A stretch of DNA of 64,000 nucleotides from Mycobacterium triplex (GTDB lineage Bacteria; Actinomycetota; Actinomycetes; Mycobacteriales; Mycobacteriaceae). The position numbers and the translations under genes were made by a program. Each line of letters begins with the position of its first letter. The stretch's first letter is position 1. The notes under the pieces were generated by a model that was not told where the DNA came from, did not search any database, and saw nothing but the letters and a program-made list of their open reading frames with translations. Below are positions 54,386-63,161 of this stretch, in pieces. Where the stretch lies: positions 449,330 to 513,329 of the forward strand of contig NZ_HG964446.1 of assembly GCF_000689255.1 (NCBI RefSeq), read 5' to 3'.

Positions 54386-54844
54386 ATGAAGCTGATTCTG
54401 ACGGCCGACGTCGACCATCTCGGTACCGTCGGCGAGACTGTCGAGGTCAAGGACGGGTACGGCCGTAACTTCCTCCTTCCGCGCGGCCTGGCGATCGTCG
54501 CCTCGCGCGGTGCGCAGAAGCAGGCCGACGAGATCCGCCGGGCCCGTGAGACCAAGGCCGTGCGCGATCTCGGGCATGCCAACGAGATCAAGACGGCGAT
54601 CGAGGCGCTCGGCCCGGTCTCGCTGCCGGTGAAAACCGCCGCCGATTCCGGCAAGTTGTTCGGCTCGGTGACGGCCGGGGATGTCGCCGCAGCAATCAAG
54701 AAGGCCGGCGGCCCGAATCTCGACAAGCGCATTATTCGGTTGCCCAAGTCGCATATCAAGGCGGTCGGCACCCATTCGGTGGCGGTGCATCTGCACCCCG
54801 AGATCAATGTCGACGTTGCGCTCAACGTCGTCGCGGATAGCTAA
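54386..54844 (+). CDS. rplI: 50S ribosomal protein L9
   Basis: The 152-residue product starts at ATG 54386. It has the L9 N-terminal domain ([34 protein letters not shown]), the long linking helix, and the C-terminal domain. It ends the operon; a strong terminator follows. Confidence 0.97.
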   Translation: MKLILTADVDHLGTVGETVEVKDGYGRNFLLPRGLAIVASRGAQKQADEIRRARETKAVRDLGHANEIKTAIEALGPVSLPVKTAADSGKLFGSVTAGDVAAAIKKAGGPNLDKRIIRLPKSHIKAVGTHSVAVHLHPEINVDVALNVVADS

Positions 54845-54863
54845 CTCGGCACCGTTTGTTCGG

Positions 54864-54902
54864 ATCCGGCGGCTGCCGTTAATCGGCGGCCGCCGGATTT
54901 TG
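54864..54902 (+). terminator. Intrinsic terminator after rplI
   Basis: ATCCGGCGGCTGCCG and its complement form a 15-bp stem (one T-G pair) around TTAAT, followed by TTTT. It ends the rpsF operon. Confidence 0.88.
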
Positions 54903-55379
54903 TCGTGCCATCGGCGCGCCGACGGGTTCCCCTGTGGATGGGCAGGCGTGGTCGGGCTGGCGAACTATTTGGGTGACATCGTCGGGTGCACCCCTTAACC
55001 CCCTCGTAACGCGGCGAAAATATGGCCGAAAGCCAACACGCCCGGCGCAGTAACCTGGGACGACACGCCGAAGAGATTCTTCTCCACACCAGCTAACCGG
55101 TGTTGTACTGCCCTTAGCAGCGGGGATGTCGCGGCGCCGCGTTTTGTTCCACAGGTTCTCCACACCCCACTCAACACAGGTGTCGATGGATATGCACACA
55201 CGATGCACAGCCTTATGAACAACGGCCCTTTCAACCGCAGGCCAGCAACGTTTACGGTCTTTCCGGCGCGAGGCTTTACGGGTGCATGGGACCGGAGTGG
55301 GAGTGCCCTGATCGACGTAGTCCAGTGTCGGCTATCGAATGTATGTTCGTATCATGGTTCGTGAGGGAGGTGTGAGTCC
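54903..55379 (+). promoter_or_regulatory. Gene-free interval upstream of dnaB with DnaA-box-like 9-mers
   Basis: No credible gene is seen (in M. tuberculosis Rv0057 lies here as I recall). TTCTCCACA occurs twice (55080-55088 and 55156-55164), TTGTTCCACA at 55144-55153, and CCTGTGGAT at 54931-54939 in reverse. These are one or two bases from the DnaA box TTGTCCACA. They may let DnaA affect dnaB expression. Confidence 0.4.
55335..55355 (+). promoter_or_regulatory. LexA/SOS-box-like palindrome overlapping the dnaB promoter
   Basis: TCGAAT-GTAT-GTTCGT (55335-55350) matches the mycobacterial SOS consensus TCGAAC(N4)GTTCGA except at two outer-inner positions. It abuts TATCAT (55350-55355), a -10-like hexamer. 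GGGAGG ahead of GTG 55380 is the ribosome site. Confidence 0.55.
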
Positions 55380-56756
55380 GTGGCCGTCGTAGATGACCTG
55401 GCGCCGGGAATGGACTCGTCGCCGCCCAGCGAGGAGTTCAGCCGTCAACCGCCGCAAGATCTGGCCGCGGAGCAGTCGGTGCTGGGCGGGATGCTGCTGA
55501 GCAAGGACGCCATCGCCGACGTGCTGGAGCGGGTGCGGCCCGGCGATTTCTATCGCCCCGCACATCAGAACGTCTACGACGCGATCCTGGACCTCTACGG
55601 GCGCGGGGAGCCCGCCGACGCGGTGACGGTGGCCGCCGAACTGGACCGCCGCGGGTTGCTGCGCAGGATCGGCGGAGCACCGTATCTGCACACCCTGATT
55701 TCCACGGTGCCGACCGCCGCCAACGCCGGGTACTACGCGGACATCGTGGCCGAGAAGGCGCTGCTGCGCCGGCTTGTGGAGGCCGGAACGCGGGTCGTGC
55801 AGTACGGCTACGCCGGCGCCGAGGGTGCCGACGTCGCCGAGGTGGTCGACCGGGCCCAGGCCGAGATCTACGAGGTTGCCGAGCGGCGAACGTCGGAGGA
55901 CTTCGTGCCGCTCGAGGATCTGCTGCAGCCGACGATGGACGAGATCGACGCCATCGCCTCCAACGGGGGAGTGGCGCGCGGCGTGCCGACCGGTTTCACC
56001 GAGCTCGACGAGGTGACCAACGGTCTGCACGCCGGGCAGATGATCATCGTGGCGGCCAGGCCTGGAGTGGGGAAATCCACACTGGGACTGGACTTCCTGC
56101 GCTCATGCTCGATCAAGCACCGGATGGCCAGCGTCATCTTCTCGCTGGAGATGAGCAAGTCTGAGATCGTGATGCGACTGCTGTCGGCGGAAGCGAAAAT
56201 CAAACTCTCCGATATGCGTTCGGGCCGGATGAACGACGACGACTGGACGCGGCTGGCGCGGCGGATGAGTGAAATCAGCGAGGCGCCACTGTATATCGAT
56301 GACTCGCCGAATCTGACCATGATGGAGATCCGCGCCAAGGCGCGCCGGCTCAAACAGAAGGCCGACCTGCGTCTGGTCGTGGTCGACTATCTGCAGCTGA
56401 TGTCGTCGGGAAAGAAGGTCGAGTCGCGCCAGCTCGAGGTTTCCGAATTCTCGCGCCAATTGAAGCTTTTGGCCAAAGAGCTGGAAGTCCCGGTGGTGGC
56501 GATCAGCCAGCTGAACCGCGGCCCCGAGCAGCGCACCGACAAGAAGCCGATGCTGTCGGATCTTCGTGAATCGGGGTCGCTGGAGCAGGATGCGGACATG
56601 GTCATCTTGTTGAACCGGCCGGACGCTTTCGAGCGCGACGACCCGCGTGGGGGAGAGGCCGACTTCATCCTGGCCAAGCACCGCAACGGCCCGACCAAGA
56701 CGGTCACCGTCGCCCACCAGCTGCACCTGTCGCGCTTCGCAAACATGGCGCGGTAG
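55380..56756 (+). CDS. dnaB: Replicative DNA helicase DnaB, intein-free
   Basis: The 458-residue product starts at GTG 55380 (MAVVDDLAPGMDSSPPSEEF). The N-terminal domain (25-130) binds primase; the RecA-like motor has Walker A ARPGVGKSTLGLDF (K232), Walker B LRLVVVDYLQLM and the loop SQLNRGPEQR. The P-loop and downstream motifs are continuous, so there is no intein, unlike M. tuberculosis DnaB (Rv0058). It unwinds the fork ahead of the replisome. Confidence 0.98.
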   Translation: MAVVDDLAPGMDSSPPSEEFSRQPPQDLAAEQSVLGGMLLSKDAIADVLERVRPGDFYRPAHQNVYDAILDLYGRGEPADAVTVAAELDRRGLLRRIGGAPYLHTLISTVPTAANAGYYADIVAEKALLRRLVEAGTRVVQYGYAGAEGADVAEVVDRAQAEIYEVAERRTSEDFVPLEDLLQPTMDEIDAIASNGGVARGVPTGFTELDEVTNGLHAGQMIIVAARPGVGKSTLGLDFLRSCSIKHRMASVIFSLEMSKSEIVMRLLSAEAKIKLSDMRSGRMNDDDWTRLARRMSEISEAPLYIDDSPNLTMMEIRAKARRLKQKADLRLVVVDYLQLMSSGKKVESRQLEVSEFSRQLKLLAKELEVPVVAISQLNRGPEQRTDKKPMLSDLRESGSLEQDADMVILLNRPDAFERDDPRGGEADFILAKHRNGPTKTVTVAHQLHLSRFANMAR

Positions 56757-57138
56757 CGGCCTTGTTGTAGGTTCTCAAATTCCAATGTCACATTCTCAAT
56801 TGAGATGTCATGTATGACACGGACCTGAGACAGACCACCGTCTAGCCATTCGTCGGCCGACCACGGCCATGCGAAAAAAAATGGTGCGTCGCATTCTGCC
56901 GAAAGCTCCCGCAACAGAGCAGTTTTCGACCTCCAAATGTTTGTCGCTTCCCATATCGAAGCGGATGCCGGCACGATGCACTTGGCTCTGATACTGGGCG
57001 TCGGCAGACCGTTACCCTTGATCGCCGGAAGGCGCGGCTCCTTGCACTAGCACTTTGCGTGACAGGCGGCGCGGATTCGGAGGCAGGTGGCATCTGTTCG
57101 GCGATCTGGCATCTTTTCGATCGCCGTTCTGGCGTCGC
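56757..57138. other. AT-richer breakpoint interval after dnaB
   Basis: This 382-bp spacer has lower GC than either side. It holds the perfect palindrome TCTCAATTGAGA (56794-56805) and the nearby repeat TGTCAT-GT-ATGACA (56806-56819). A GTG at 57087 with GGAGG ahead opens a short hydrophobic stretch ([20 protein letters not shown]) that soon runs into the convergent CoA-transferase gene; it may be a truncated gene end. No intact gene is called. Confidence 0.5.
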
Positions 57139-57867
57139 TTACGCTAATTGAACTCGCGTTGATACTGCCGCAAGGCCCCCATGCTGGATCAGGTCGTCGG
57201 CTACTGTCAATGCTGCTCCAGTGGCGATACGGACCTCATCGACGGTCACGCCGGGCGCAGTCTCACGCAACACCAGCGAGCCGTCACCAACCACATCGAT
57301 CACTGCGCGATCGGTGATTATCCGATCGACCACCCCTTCGCCTGTCAGTGGCAGTGTGCAGGTGTCTACGATCTTCGGATTACCTTGCCGGTCAGTATGT
57401 TCCATGACGACGAGGACCCGCGTTGCGCCATGGACGAGGTCCATCGCTCCACCCATGCCCTTGACCATCTTGCCCGGTATCACCCAATTCGCCAGATCGC
57501 CGGCAGTGGAGACCTGCATGCCGCCGAGCACGGCCGTGTCGATGTGCCCGCCTCGAATCATTCCGAAAGACAATGCCGAATCAAAAAATGCTGCGCCAGG
57601 CAGCACGGTGACCGTTTCCTTACCCGCATTGATCAGATTGGCATCGACTGCGTCTTCGGTCGGATAGGGTCCGGTGCCCAGAATGCCGTTTTCCGAGTGC
57701 AAGGTCACACGTACCGACGGGTCGAGGTAGTCGGGAATGAGTGTGGGAAGCCCGATGCCGAGGTTGACGTACTCTCCGTCCTGCAACTCCTGCGCTGCAC
57801 GCTGGGCCATCTGGTGGCGCGTCCAGCCGCGCACAGCGGCCAGCGACTTCGATGCCGTCTCATTCAT
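57139..57867 (-). CDS. CoA-transferase subunit B (3-oxoacid/3-oxoadipate type)
   Basis: The 242-residue product starts at ATG 57867, inside the stop of subunit A. It has the beta-subunit signature [12 protein letters not shown] with catalytic E59, and [16 protein letters not shown] near the front. It transfers CoA from a donor such as succinyl-CoA to a 3-oxo acid with its partner. Last gene of the minus-strand operon. Confidence 0.95.
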   Translation of the reverse strand: MNETASKSLAAVRGWTRHQMAQRAAQELQDGEYVNLGIGLPTLIPDYLDPSVRVTLHSENGILGTGPYPTEDAVDANLINAGKETVTVLPGAAFFDSALSFGMIRGGHIDTAVLGGMQVSTAGDLANWVIPGKMVKGMGGAMDLVHGATRVLVVMEHTDRQGNPKIVDTCTLPLTGEGVVDRIITDRAVIDVVGDGSLVLRETAPGVTVDEVRIATGAALTVADDLIQHGGLAAVSTRVQLA

Positions 57868-58631
57868 GCGCGCACTCCCGCCGCGTCCCGTGTGGTGCGT
57901 TTTTCGATAAGCGCCTGTTGGGGTCCGGTTTCGACAATGCGCTGCACGAACACTCCCGGCAGATGGACATTCGCCGGGTCAATCAGTCCCGGCGCGACCA
58001 GACGCTCGACCTGGGCAATCGTCAGCTGACCGGCCATCGCGGCGAGCGGATTGAAGTTCATTGCCGCCTTATCGAACACCAGGTTGCCTTGCGTATCACC
58101 CAGTTTCGCATGAACGAGTGCGACGTCCGCAGTGATCGCGGTTTCGAGCACATACCGCTTGCCGCTGAACACCCGAGTCTCCTTAGGCGGCGACGCGATC
58201 GCAACCGAGCCGTCGGCGCGGTACCGCCACGGCAGACCTCCGTCCGCGATGGGCGACCCCACCCCAGCGGGGGTAAAGAACGCGGGAATGCCGACACCGC
58301 CAGCGCGTAGGCGCTCAGCCAGGGTGCCCTGCGGCGTCAGCTCGACCTCGAGTTCACCTGCCAAATACTGCCGGGCAAACTCTTTGTTTTCTCCGACATA
58401 CGAAGCGACAATGCGCCGGATTCGCCCAAGCCCCAATAGGATTCCGAGACCGTGGCCATCGATACCGCAGTTGTTCGAGAACACCTCCAAGTTCCCGACC
58501 CCTGCCTCGGCAAGAGCGCCGATGAGAACATCGGGGATTCCGCACAATCCGAACCCACCGACGGCAAGCGCAGCTCCATCAGCAATGTCGGCGATCGCGT
58601 CGGCCGCGCTGTCAAAGACCTTATTGGTCAC
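57864..58631 (-). CDS. CoA-transferase subunit A (3-oxoacid/3-oxoadipate type)
   Basis: The 255-residue product starts at GTG 58631, overlapping the oxidoreductase stop (GTGA). It shows the alpha-subunit motif [18 protein letters not shown] and [17 protein letters not shown]. It pairs with subunit B to form a heteromeric enzyme. In aromatic catabolism such pairs activate 3-oxoadipate; other 3-oxo acids are possible. Confidence 0.95.
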   Translation of the reverse strand: MTNKVFDSAADAIADIADGAALAVGGFGLCGIPDVLIGALAEAGVGNLEVFSNNCGIDGHGLGILLGLGRIRRIVASYVGENKEFARQYLAGELEVELTPQGTLAERLRAGGVGIPAFFTPAGVGSPIADGGLPWRYRADGSVAIASPPKETRVFSGKRYVLETAITADVALVHAKLGDTQGNLVFDKAAMNFNPLAAMAGQLTIAQVERLVAPGLIDPANVHLPGVFVQRIVETGPQQALIEKRTTRDAAGVRA

Positions 58632-61600
58632 GCTCTACCTGCTTTCACTGCTGTTGCTGGGTCGCTCGACGCCATTAGTTGCGCCAGCAGCTCCGCCAAT
58701 CTCTCGCGATACTTTGCGACGTTGCGCATCTTGATGTCCTCGTAGCCGCGCACCATGTCGGGGAGTTCGGCGATTTCGACGGCCGTTGCGTGATTAGCTG
58801 TGGTGAGGTGCTGATCGATCTCAGTGAGGACATGGATGTACTCCTTGATGAGCTCGCGTTCTAGACGCCGAACCTTGCCGAGGCCGAAGGGGTTGAGCGG
58901 AGTACCCCGCAAGTGGCGCATCAGATACAGGGCGTGGAACGCCGGCTTGAACCACGGTCCCAGCGCGACCTTGCGGTCGACGCCGAGGGCACGTAACGCT
59001 GGTGGGTGCAACTTGTATACAATGCGAGCTCCGGGGCCGAATTCCTCATCTAGCGCAGCCTGTAGTTGGCCGTCGATGCTGAGGCGTGCGACCTCCGCCT
59101 CATCTTTATAAGCCATCAGCTTAAACAGATTGCGCCCGACGGCCGACGCGAGTGCATCACCGCCGGAAGCAGTGACCTCAGACTCGCGCGCGCGGATCCT
59201 TTCGACAAGACTGGCGTAGCGTCGGGCATATCGGACGTTCTGGTACGCAATAAGCTCTGGCACAAGAACATTCATCACTCGCTCCAATTCCGAATTGGGT
59301 TGAGATGCGATGCGGGCTAGTACCGCATCCGCGCGGGCATGGCGCTTACCCCGCAGGGCCGCGCGAGCGCTGCGCCATCTTTTCCCAGCGGTATCGGCTA
59401 GCTGTTCGGGGGCTGCCACGACCTGACGGCCACGGCGGAACGCTTGCAGATTCGCCTCGACCGCGACCCCATTAAGCGTGATGGCCTTTTCGATCGATTC
59501 GGCGGTTAGGGGGAGCGCGCCTGCCTGGAAGGCAACGCCGACAAGCAGCATGTTCTCTGTCTGGCTCGACCCGAAAAGGGATTCGGTCAATGAACGAGCG
59601 TCCACGAGGTGAAAGCTATTGGGCCGCATTCGTTTGGCGATACGCGCCTGCAGTTCGGTCAGATCCGGAAAGCTCACCTGCGTGTTGACAACCATCGCAC
59701 CTGTGGGAACGACCGCGGACGATACGACACCAAACGTGCGCTGCGGGTCGGCAACCCTGAGGTTGCCCTCGGCGGCGGCCACAAGCACGTCGCATCCGAG
59801 GTAGAGATCACAGTCGTCACTTGCCAGTTTGTTGGCTCGTATCTGGTCGGTGCACGTGAAACGTAGGTCTGAAACGACGGGGCCGCCTTTTTGTGCCATA
59901 CCGGTTTGATCGAGGCCGCGCACTATCCAGCCGTCGAGCGTTGCCGCAGTCGCAAGCACCTGCGCAAGCGTCACGACGCCGGTGCCGCCAATTCCGGTGA
60001 TTCTCATGCTGAAGTCGGTGTTCTCACTAAGGCGCTGCGGCGCCGAAAAGTCGTCGGGGGCCAAAGGCTCGATCTTGGCCGCCAATTTGCGGCCCGAGGG
60101 AATCACCTCTACGAAAGAGGGGCAGTCACCGTTAACGCAAGCGTAGTCCTTGTTGCACGACGACTGGTTGATCTTGGTCTTGCGACCGAAATCGGTGTCG
60201 ACCGGCTCGACAGACAGGCAGTTCGACTTCTCGCCGCAGTCGCCGCAACCCTCGCAGATTCGTTCGTTGATGAAGATGCGGGTAGCGGGGTCATCCATCT
60301 TGCCGCGCTTGCGTTTACGCCGCTTCTCGGCGGCGCATTCCTGGTCGTGAAGCAGCACCGTGACGCCAGGAATCTTGGCGAGCTGCTGCTCGGCCTCGAG
60401 CAACCGAGAACGATCGAGAACCTTGACGCCCCTGGGCAGCTTCACTTTTCGGTAGCGGGTGGTGTCCTCGGTGGTAACGATCACCTTCTGGACGCCTTCT
60501 GCCAGCAGTAGTTCGACGATGCCCTGAACCGACAATGCGCCCACCGGTGCTTGTCCACCGGTCATGGCAACTGCGGAGTTGTACAGTAGCTTGTAGGTGA
60601 TGTTGACGCCGGCTGCAACCGCGGCGCGAATGGCTAGTGACCCGGAATGCATGAAGGTGCCGTCGCCGATGTCCTGGATGAGGTGCGGCACTTCGGTGAA
60701 TGGTGCCAGCCCTATCCACTGTGCTCCTTCTCCGCCCATCTGGGTGACGCCGATGATGTTGCCGACCTGTTTGGCGTCCATGATCATGACCAAGCCGTGG
60801 CATCCGATGCCGGCACCGACAACCGAACCTTCGGGCACTTTGGTGGAGGTGTTGTGTGGGCAGCCGGAACAGAAATAGGGCGTACGTGCTGGGGACTGGG
60901 TATGCGAGGCGATCAGTGGCAGCGGGATACGGGTATGTTCGCCTTCGTACTTGAGGGGCGTGCCGCCCGCTCCACACAGCCTTGGTGCAAGGATCCGGGC
61001 GATCAAATCTGGGGACCCCTCGCCGTTTATCGGCATCAGTACGGCGCCACGCTCGTCGTGCTTACCCACGATGCGCGGCTGATCAGGCGTGCCGTAGAGC
61101 GCGTCCTTCACGAAAAGCTCGACGAACGCGCGCTTCTCCTCGATGACGATGATTTCGCGCAGGCCACTGGCGAACTCGCGCACGATCATGGGGTCCATCG
61201 GGAACGGCGCGCCGACCTTCAACAGCCGGATGCCCGCTTCCCCGATGGCGTTCCCGTCGAGTCCCATCCGGTGCAACGCCTCGATCACGTCGACGTATGA
61301 CTTTCCCGGTGCGACGATCCCGACTTTGGCACCAGGCGCGTCGGCCACGATTTGGTTCAAGCCGTTGACTGCGATGTAGCGGCGGGCCGCGTCGAGCCGC
61401 GCGTTCCACTGTGTGCGCTCGAGCTCTTCAAGCTGCGCGCCGATCAGGATGGCGTTCGGTTGATGTGTGATCGGCCGGCCGTTGTCCTCGATCTGGACCA
61501 TCTGCGGTTGCACGCGGTCGGAGGCGAGGTTCACGGTCGCCGACCCATCGGCGACGTTCGTGACGATCTTCATCCCGGCCCACAGTCCGCTGCAGCGTGA

Positions 61601-62167
61601 CAGTGCGAACGCGTGCACCCCGAAATCGAGAACTTCTTGCACGTCGGCCGGGAATAAGAAGGGAATGCCGACGTCGAACAGCGCGGTCTCCGAGGCGCAC
61701 GGTAACGTCGAGGATTTGGCGGACGGGTCATCACCAGCGAGCACAATGGCGCCACCGGTCGGTGGGACGCCGACGAGGTTGGCGTGTCGCAACGCGTCGC
61801 TGGCGCGATCAACGCCGGGCGCCTTGCCGTACCAGATGCCACAAACTCCGTCGAAACGCTGCTGTCCCACTTCGTTGATGAGCTGGCTGCCCATGACTGC
61901 TGTCGCGGCGAGCTCTTCGTTCAGGCCGGGCTGGAAGACGATGTGGTGCTCGTCGAGAATCTTGCGGGCGCGCTCAAGCTCCATGTCGTAGGTACCAAGC
62001 GGGGACCCCTGGTAGCCCGATATGAAGGTCGCGGTGGTGCGCCCGTCGCATCCGTCCCGGCGCTGCTGCTGCAGCGGCAGCCGTACCAGGGCCTGTATCC
62101 CTGTCATGAAGCTCTGTCCGTCGGACAGCAAGTACTTGTCGTCGAGAGCGCGTTTTGATGTCGGCAC
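58628..62167 (-). CDS. Fused indolepyruvate ferredoxin oxidoreductase
   Basis: I choose GTG 62167 (1179 residues); TTG 62173 is an alternative. The alpha-type part (1 to about 640) has the pyrimidine domain at the front (SGYQGSPLGTYDMELERARK) and a TPP-binding region (GIGCHGLVMIMDAKQVGNII, about 455-510). A ferredoxin-like Cys cluster (CEGCGDCGEKSNC, then C-x5-C-x4-C) follows at about 636. The gamma/beta-type part follows (GIGGTGVVTLAQVLATAATL), and then a helical C-terminal region. It converts aryl pyruvates, such as indolepyruvate, to aryl-acetyl-CoA with ferredoxin. Fused single-chain forms occur in aerobic proteobacteria and actinobacteria. Confidence 0.93.
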   Translation of the reverse strand: MPTSKRALDDKYLLSDGQSFMTGIQALVRLPLQQQRRDGCDGRTTATFISGYQGSPLGTYDMELERARKILDEHHIVFQPGLNEELAATAVMGSQLINEVGQQRFDGVCGIWYGKAPGVDRASDALRHANLVGVPPTGGAIVLAGDDPSAKSSTLPCASETALFDVGIPFLFPADVQEVLDFGVHAFALSRCSGLWAGMKIVTNVADGSATVNLASDRVQPQMVQIEDNGRPITHQPNAILIGAQLEELERTQWNARLDAARRYIAVNGLNQIVADAPGAKVGIVAPGKSYVDVIEALHRMGLDGNAIGEAGIRLLKVGAPFPMDPMIVREFASGLREIIVIEEKRAFVELFVKDALYGTPDQPRIVGKHDERGAVLMPINGEGSPDLIARILAPRLCGAGGTPLKYEGEHTRIPLPLIASHTQSPARTPYFCSGCPHNTSTKVPEGSVVGAGIGCHGLVMIMDAKQVGNIIGVTQMGGEGAQWIGLAPFTEVPHLIQDIGDGTFMHSGSLAIRAAVAAGVNITYKLLYNSAVAMTGGQAPVGALSVQGIVELLLAEGVQKVIVTTEDTTRYRKVKLPRGVKVLDRSRLLEAEQQLAKIPGVTVLLHDQECAAEKRRKRKRGKMDDPATRIFINERICEGCGDCGEKSNCLSVEPVDTDFGRKTKINQSSCNKDYACVNGDCPSFVEVIPSGRKLAAKIEPLAPDDFSAPQRLSENTDFSMRITGIGGTGVVTLAQVLATAATLDGWIVRGLDQTGMAQKGGPVVSDLRFTCTDQIRANKLASDDCDLYLGCDVLVAAAEGNLRVADPQRTFGVVSSAVVPTGAMVVNTQVSFPDLTELQARIAKRMRPNSFHLVDARSLTESLFGSSQTENMLLVGVAFQAGALPLTAESIEKAITLNGVAVEANLQAFRRGRQVVAAPEQLADTAGKRWRSARAALRGKRHARADAVLARIASQPNSELERVMNVLVPELIAYQNVRYARRYASLVERIRARESEVTASGGDALASAVGRNLFKLMAYKDEAEVARLSIDGQLQAALDEEFGPGARIVYKLHPPALRALGVDRKVALGPWFKPAFHALYLMRHLRGTPLNPFGLGKVRRLERELIKEYIHVLTEIDQHLTTANHATAVEIAELPDMVRGYEDIKMRNVAKYRERLAELLAQLMASSDPATAVKAGRA

Positions 62168-62240
62168 GGTCAAATACCGCCTTTGTGGGGGTCGCAGGCC
62201 GTGAAACTCAGATACGGCGGTGCGATATCACACGCGTGAT

Positions 62241-63005
62241 TCATTCGGTTAGCAGTAGGACACGCAGCGGCGAACCGGTGCCGTTCTCCAGCTTGAGGGG
62301 GAGCGCCACGAACACGCCGGTCGCAGGGACATCGGCTAGTCCCGTGAGGCCCTCAACGATGAGGATTCCGCGGGGCAGAAACCACTTGGTGTGCCCGGAA
62401 CCACCAGAAATCTGGCCGTCGCTCAAGGAAAAATCGCAGGCCGAGGTGTCACATGCCACCGCTGCGACACCAGCACTCGCGAGGTACTCGCAGGCTTCAT
62501 CCGAAAGGCCGGGCTCGTTTAGGCCCCACCATGCGCCGCCTTTGCTCGCGTCCCCGTCGGGCAGATATTGATCCCATCCGAACTCGACGATGGCCAAGTC
62601 GCCGGGCTTAAGGGAAAAGCCGCCCCGCTCCGCAGCGGCCACCAATTGGCCTCGGCCGACAGGCCGGCCCGGCTGGGGAGCGTCGGCAGTGACGTCGAAT
62701 TTCTTGAAGGGCCGAAAGAAGAGTGCATCGATGGGCAGGTCATGAATCGCCGGCCCGTTGGCCCAAAAATGATATGGGGCATCGACATGAGAACCGGAGT
62801 GCTCCGGCAGTGTCCATACGTTCGCGGCCACCGCGACATCGACATCGGGACTGCGATCGGAGATATTTTGCACCTGCACATGTGGCATAGGGAAGAACAA
62901 GGGAAGATCTGGTCGATACGTCGGTGAAACGTCGTGAACTCGCAGCCGTCTGACTGCCGACCCGATTTCAGCCAGCGACAACGCTGACTTGCGCGCTGCT
63001 GTCAT
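62241..63005 (-). CDS. Cyclase-family (kynurenine-formamidase-like) metal hydrolase
   Basis: The 254-residue product starts at ATG 63005. It has the family metal motif in EHSGSHVDAPYHFWANG, corresponding to HxGTHxDxPxHF with Ser in place of Thr. The later GVFVALPLKLENGTGSPLRV matches the family end. Members hydrolyse formamides, lactones or amides using Zn or Mn. It lies 73 bases upstream of the oxidoreductase start, so co-transcription is likely. Confidence 0.9.
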   Translation of the reverse strand: MTAARKSALSLAEIGSAVRRLRVHDVSPTYRPDLPLFFPMPHVQVQNISDRSPDVDVAVAANVWTLPEHSGSHVDAPYHFWANGPAIHDLPIDALFFRPFKKFDVTADAPQPGRPVGRGQLVAAAERGGFSLKPGDLAIVEFGWDQYLPDGDASKGGAWWGLNEPGLSDEACEYLASAGVAAVACDTSACDFSLSDGQISGGSGHTKWFLPRGILIVEGLTGLADVPATGVFVALPLKLENGTGSPLRVLLLTE

Positions 63006-63161
63006 GTCGGTTTCCTTCCTCCCCCTTATGGCTGTTGAGGGATTACCCGAACGCTAAGTTGCCTCTACGGGCTGGCGCGAATGTCCGGTCCCACGTGTCG
63101 GAACAGGTGGAAACTTTCGGCCGCCCGCCGGATTGCGCTCCAACCAGCTGGTGCTGTGGCC
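63006..63161. other. 156-bp spacer
   Basis: Between the monooxygenase stop and the cyclase start on the same strand. No strong terminator is seen; CCTTCCTCCCCC on the plus strand gives GGGGGAGGAAGG as ribosome site of the cyclase. Confidence 0.5.

Noticed and set aside
56387..56974. Minus-strand frame reaching into the dnaB 3' end
   Set aside because: Most of it is antisense to dnaB; the remaining N-terminal part has no family resemblance.
57087..57317. Plus-strand frame with a hydrophobic start
   Set aside because: Only about 28 residues look coding before it becomes antisense to the CoA-transferase; kept as a possible remnant, not a gene.
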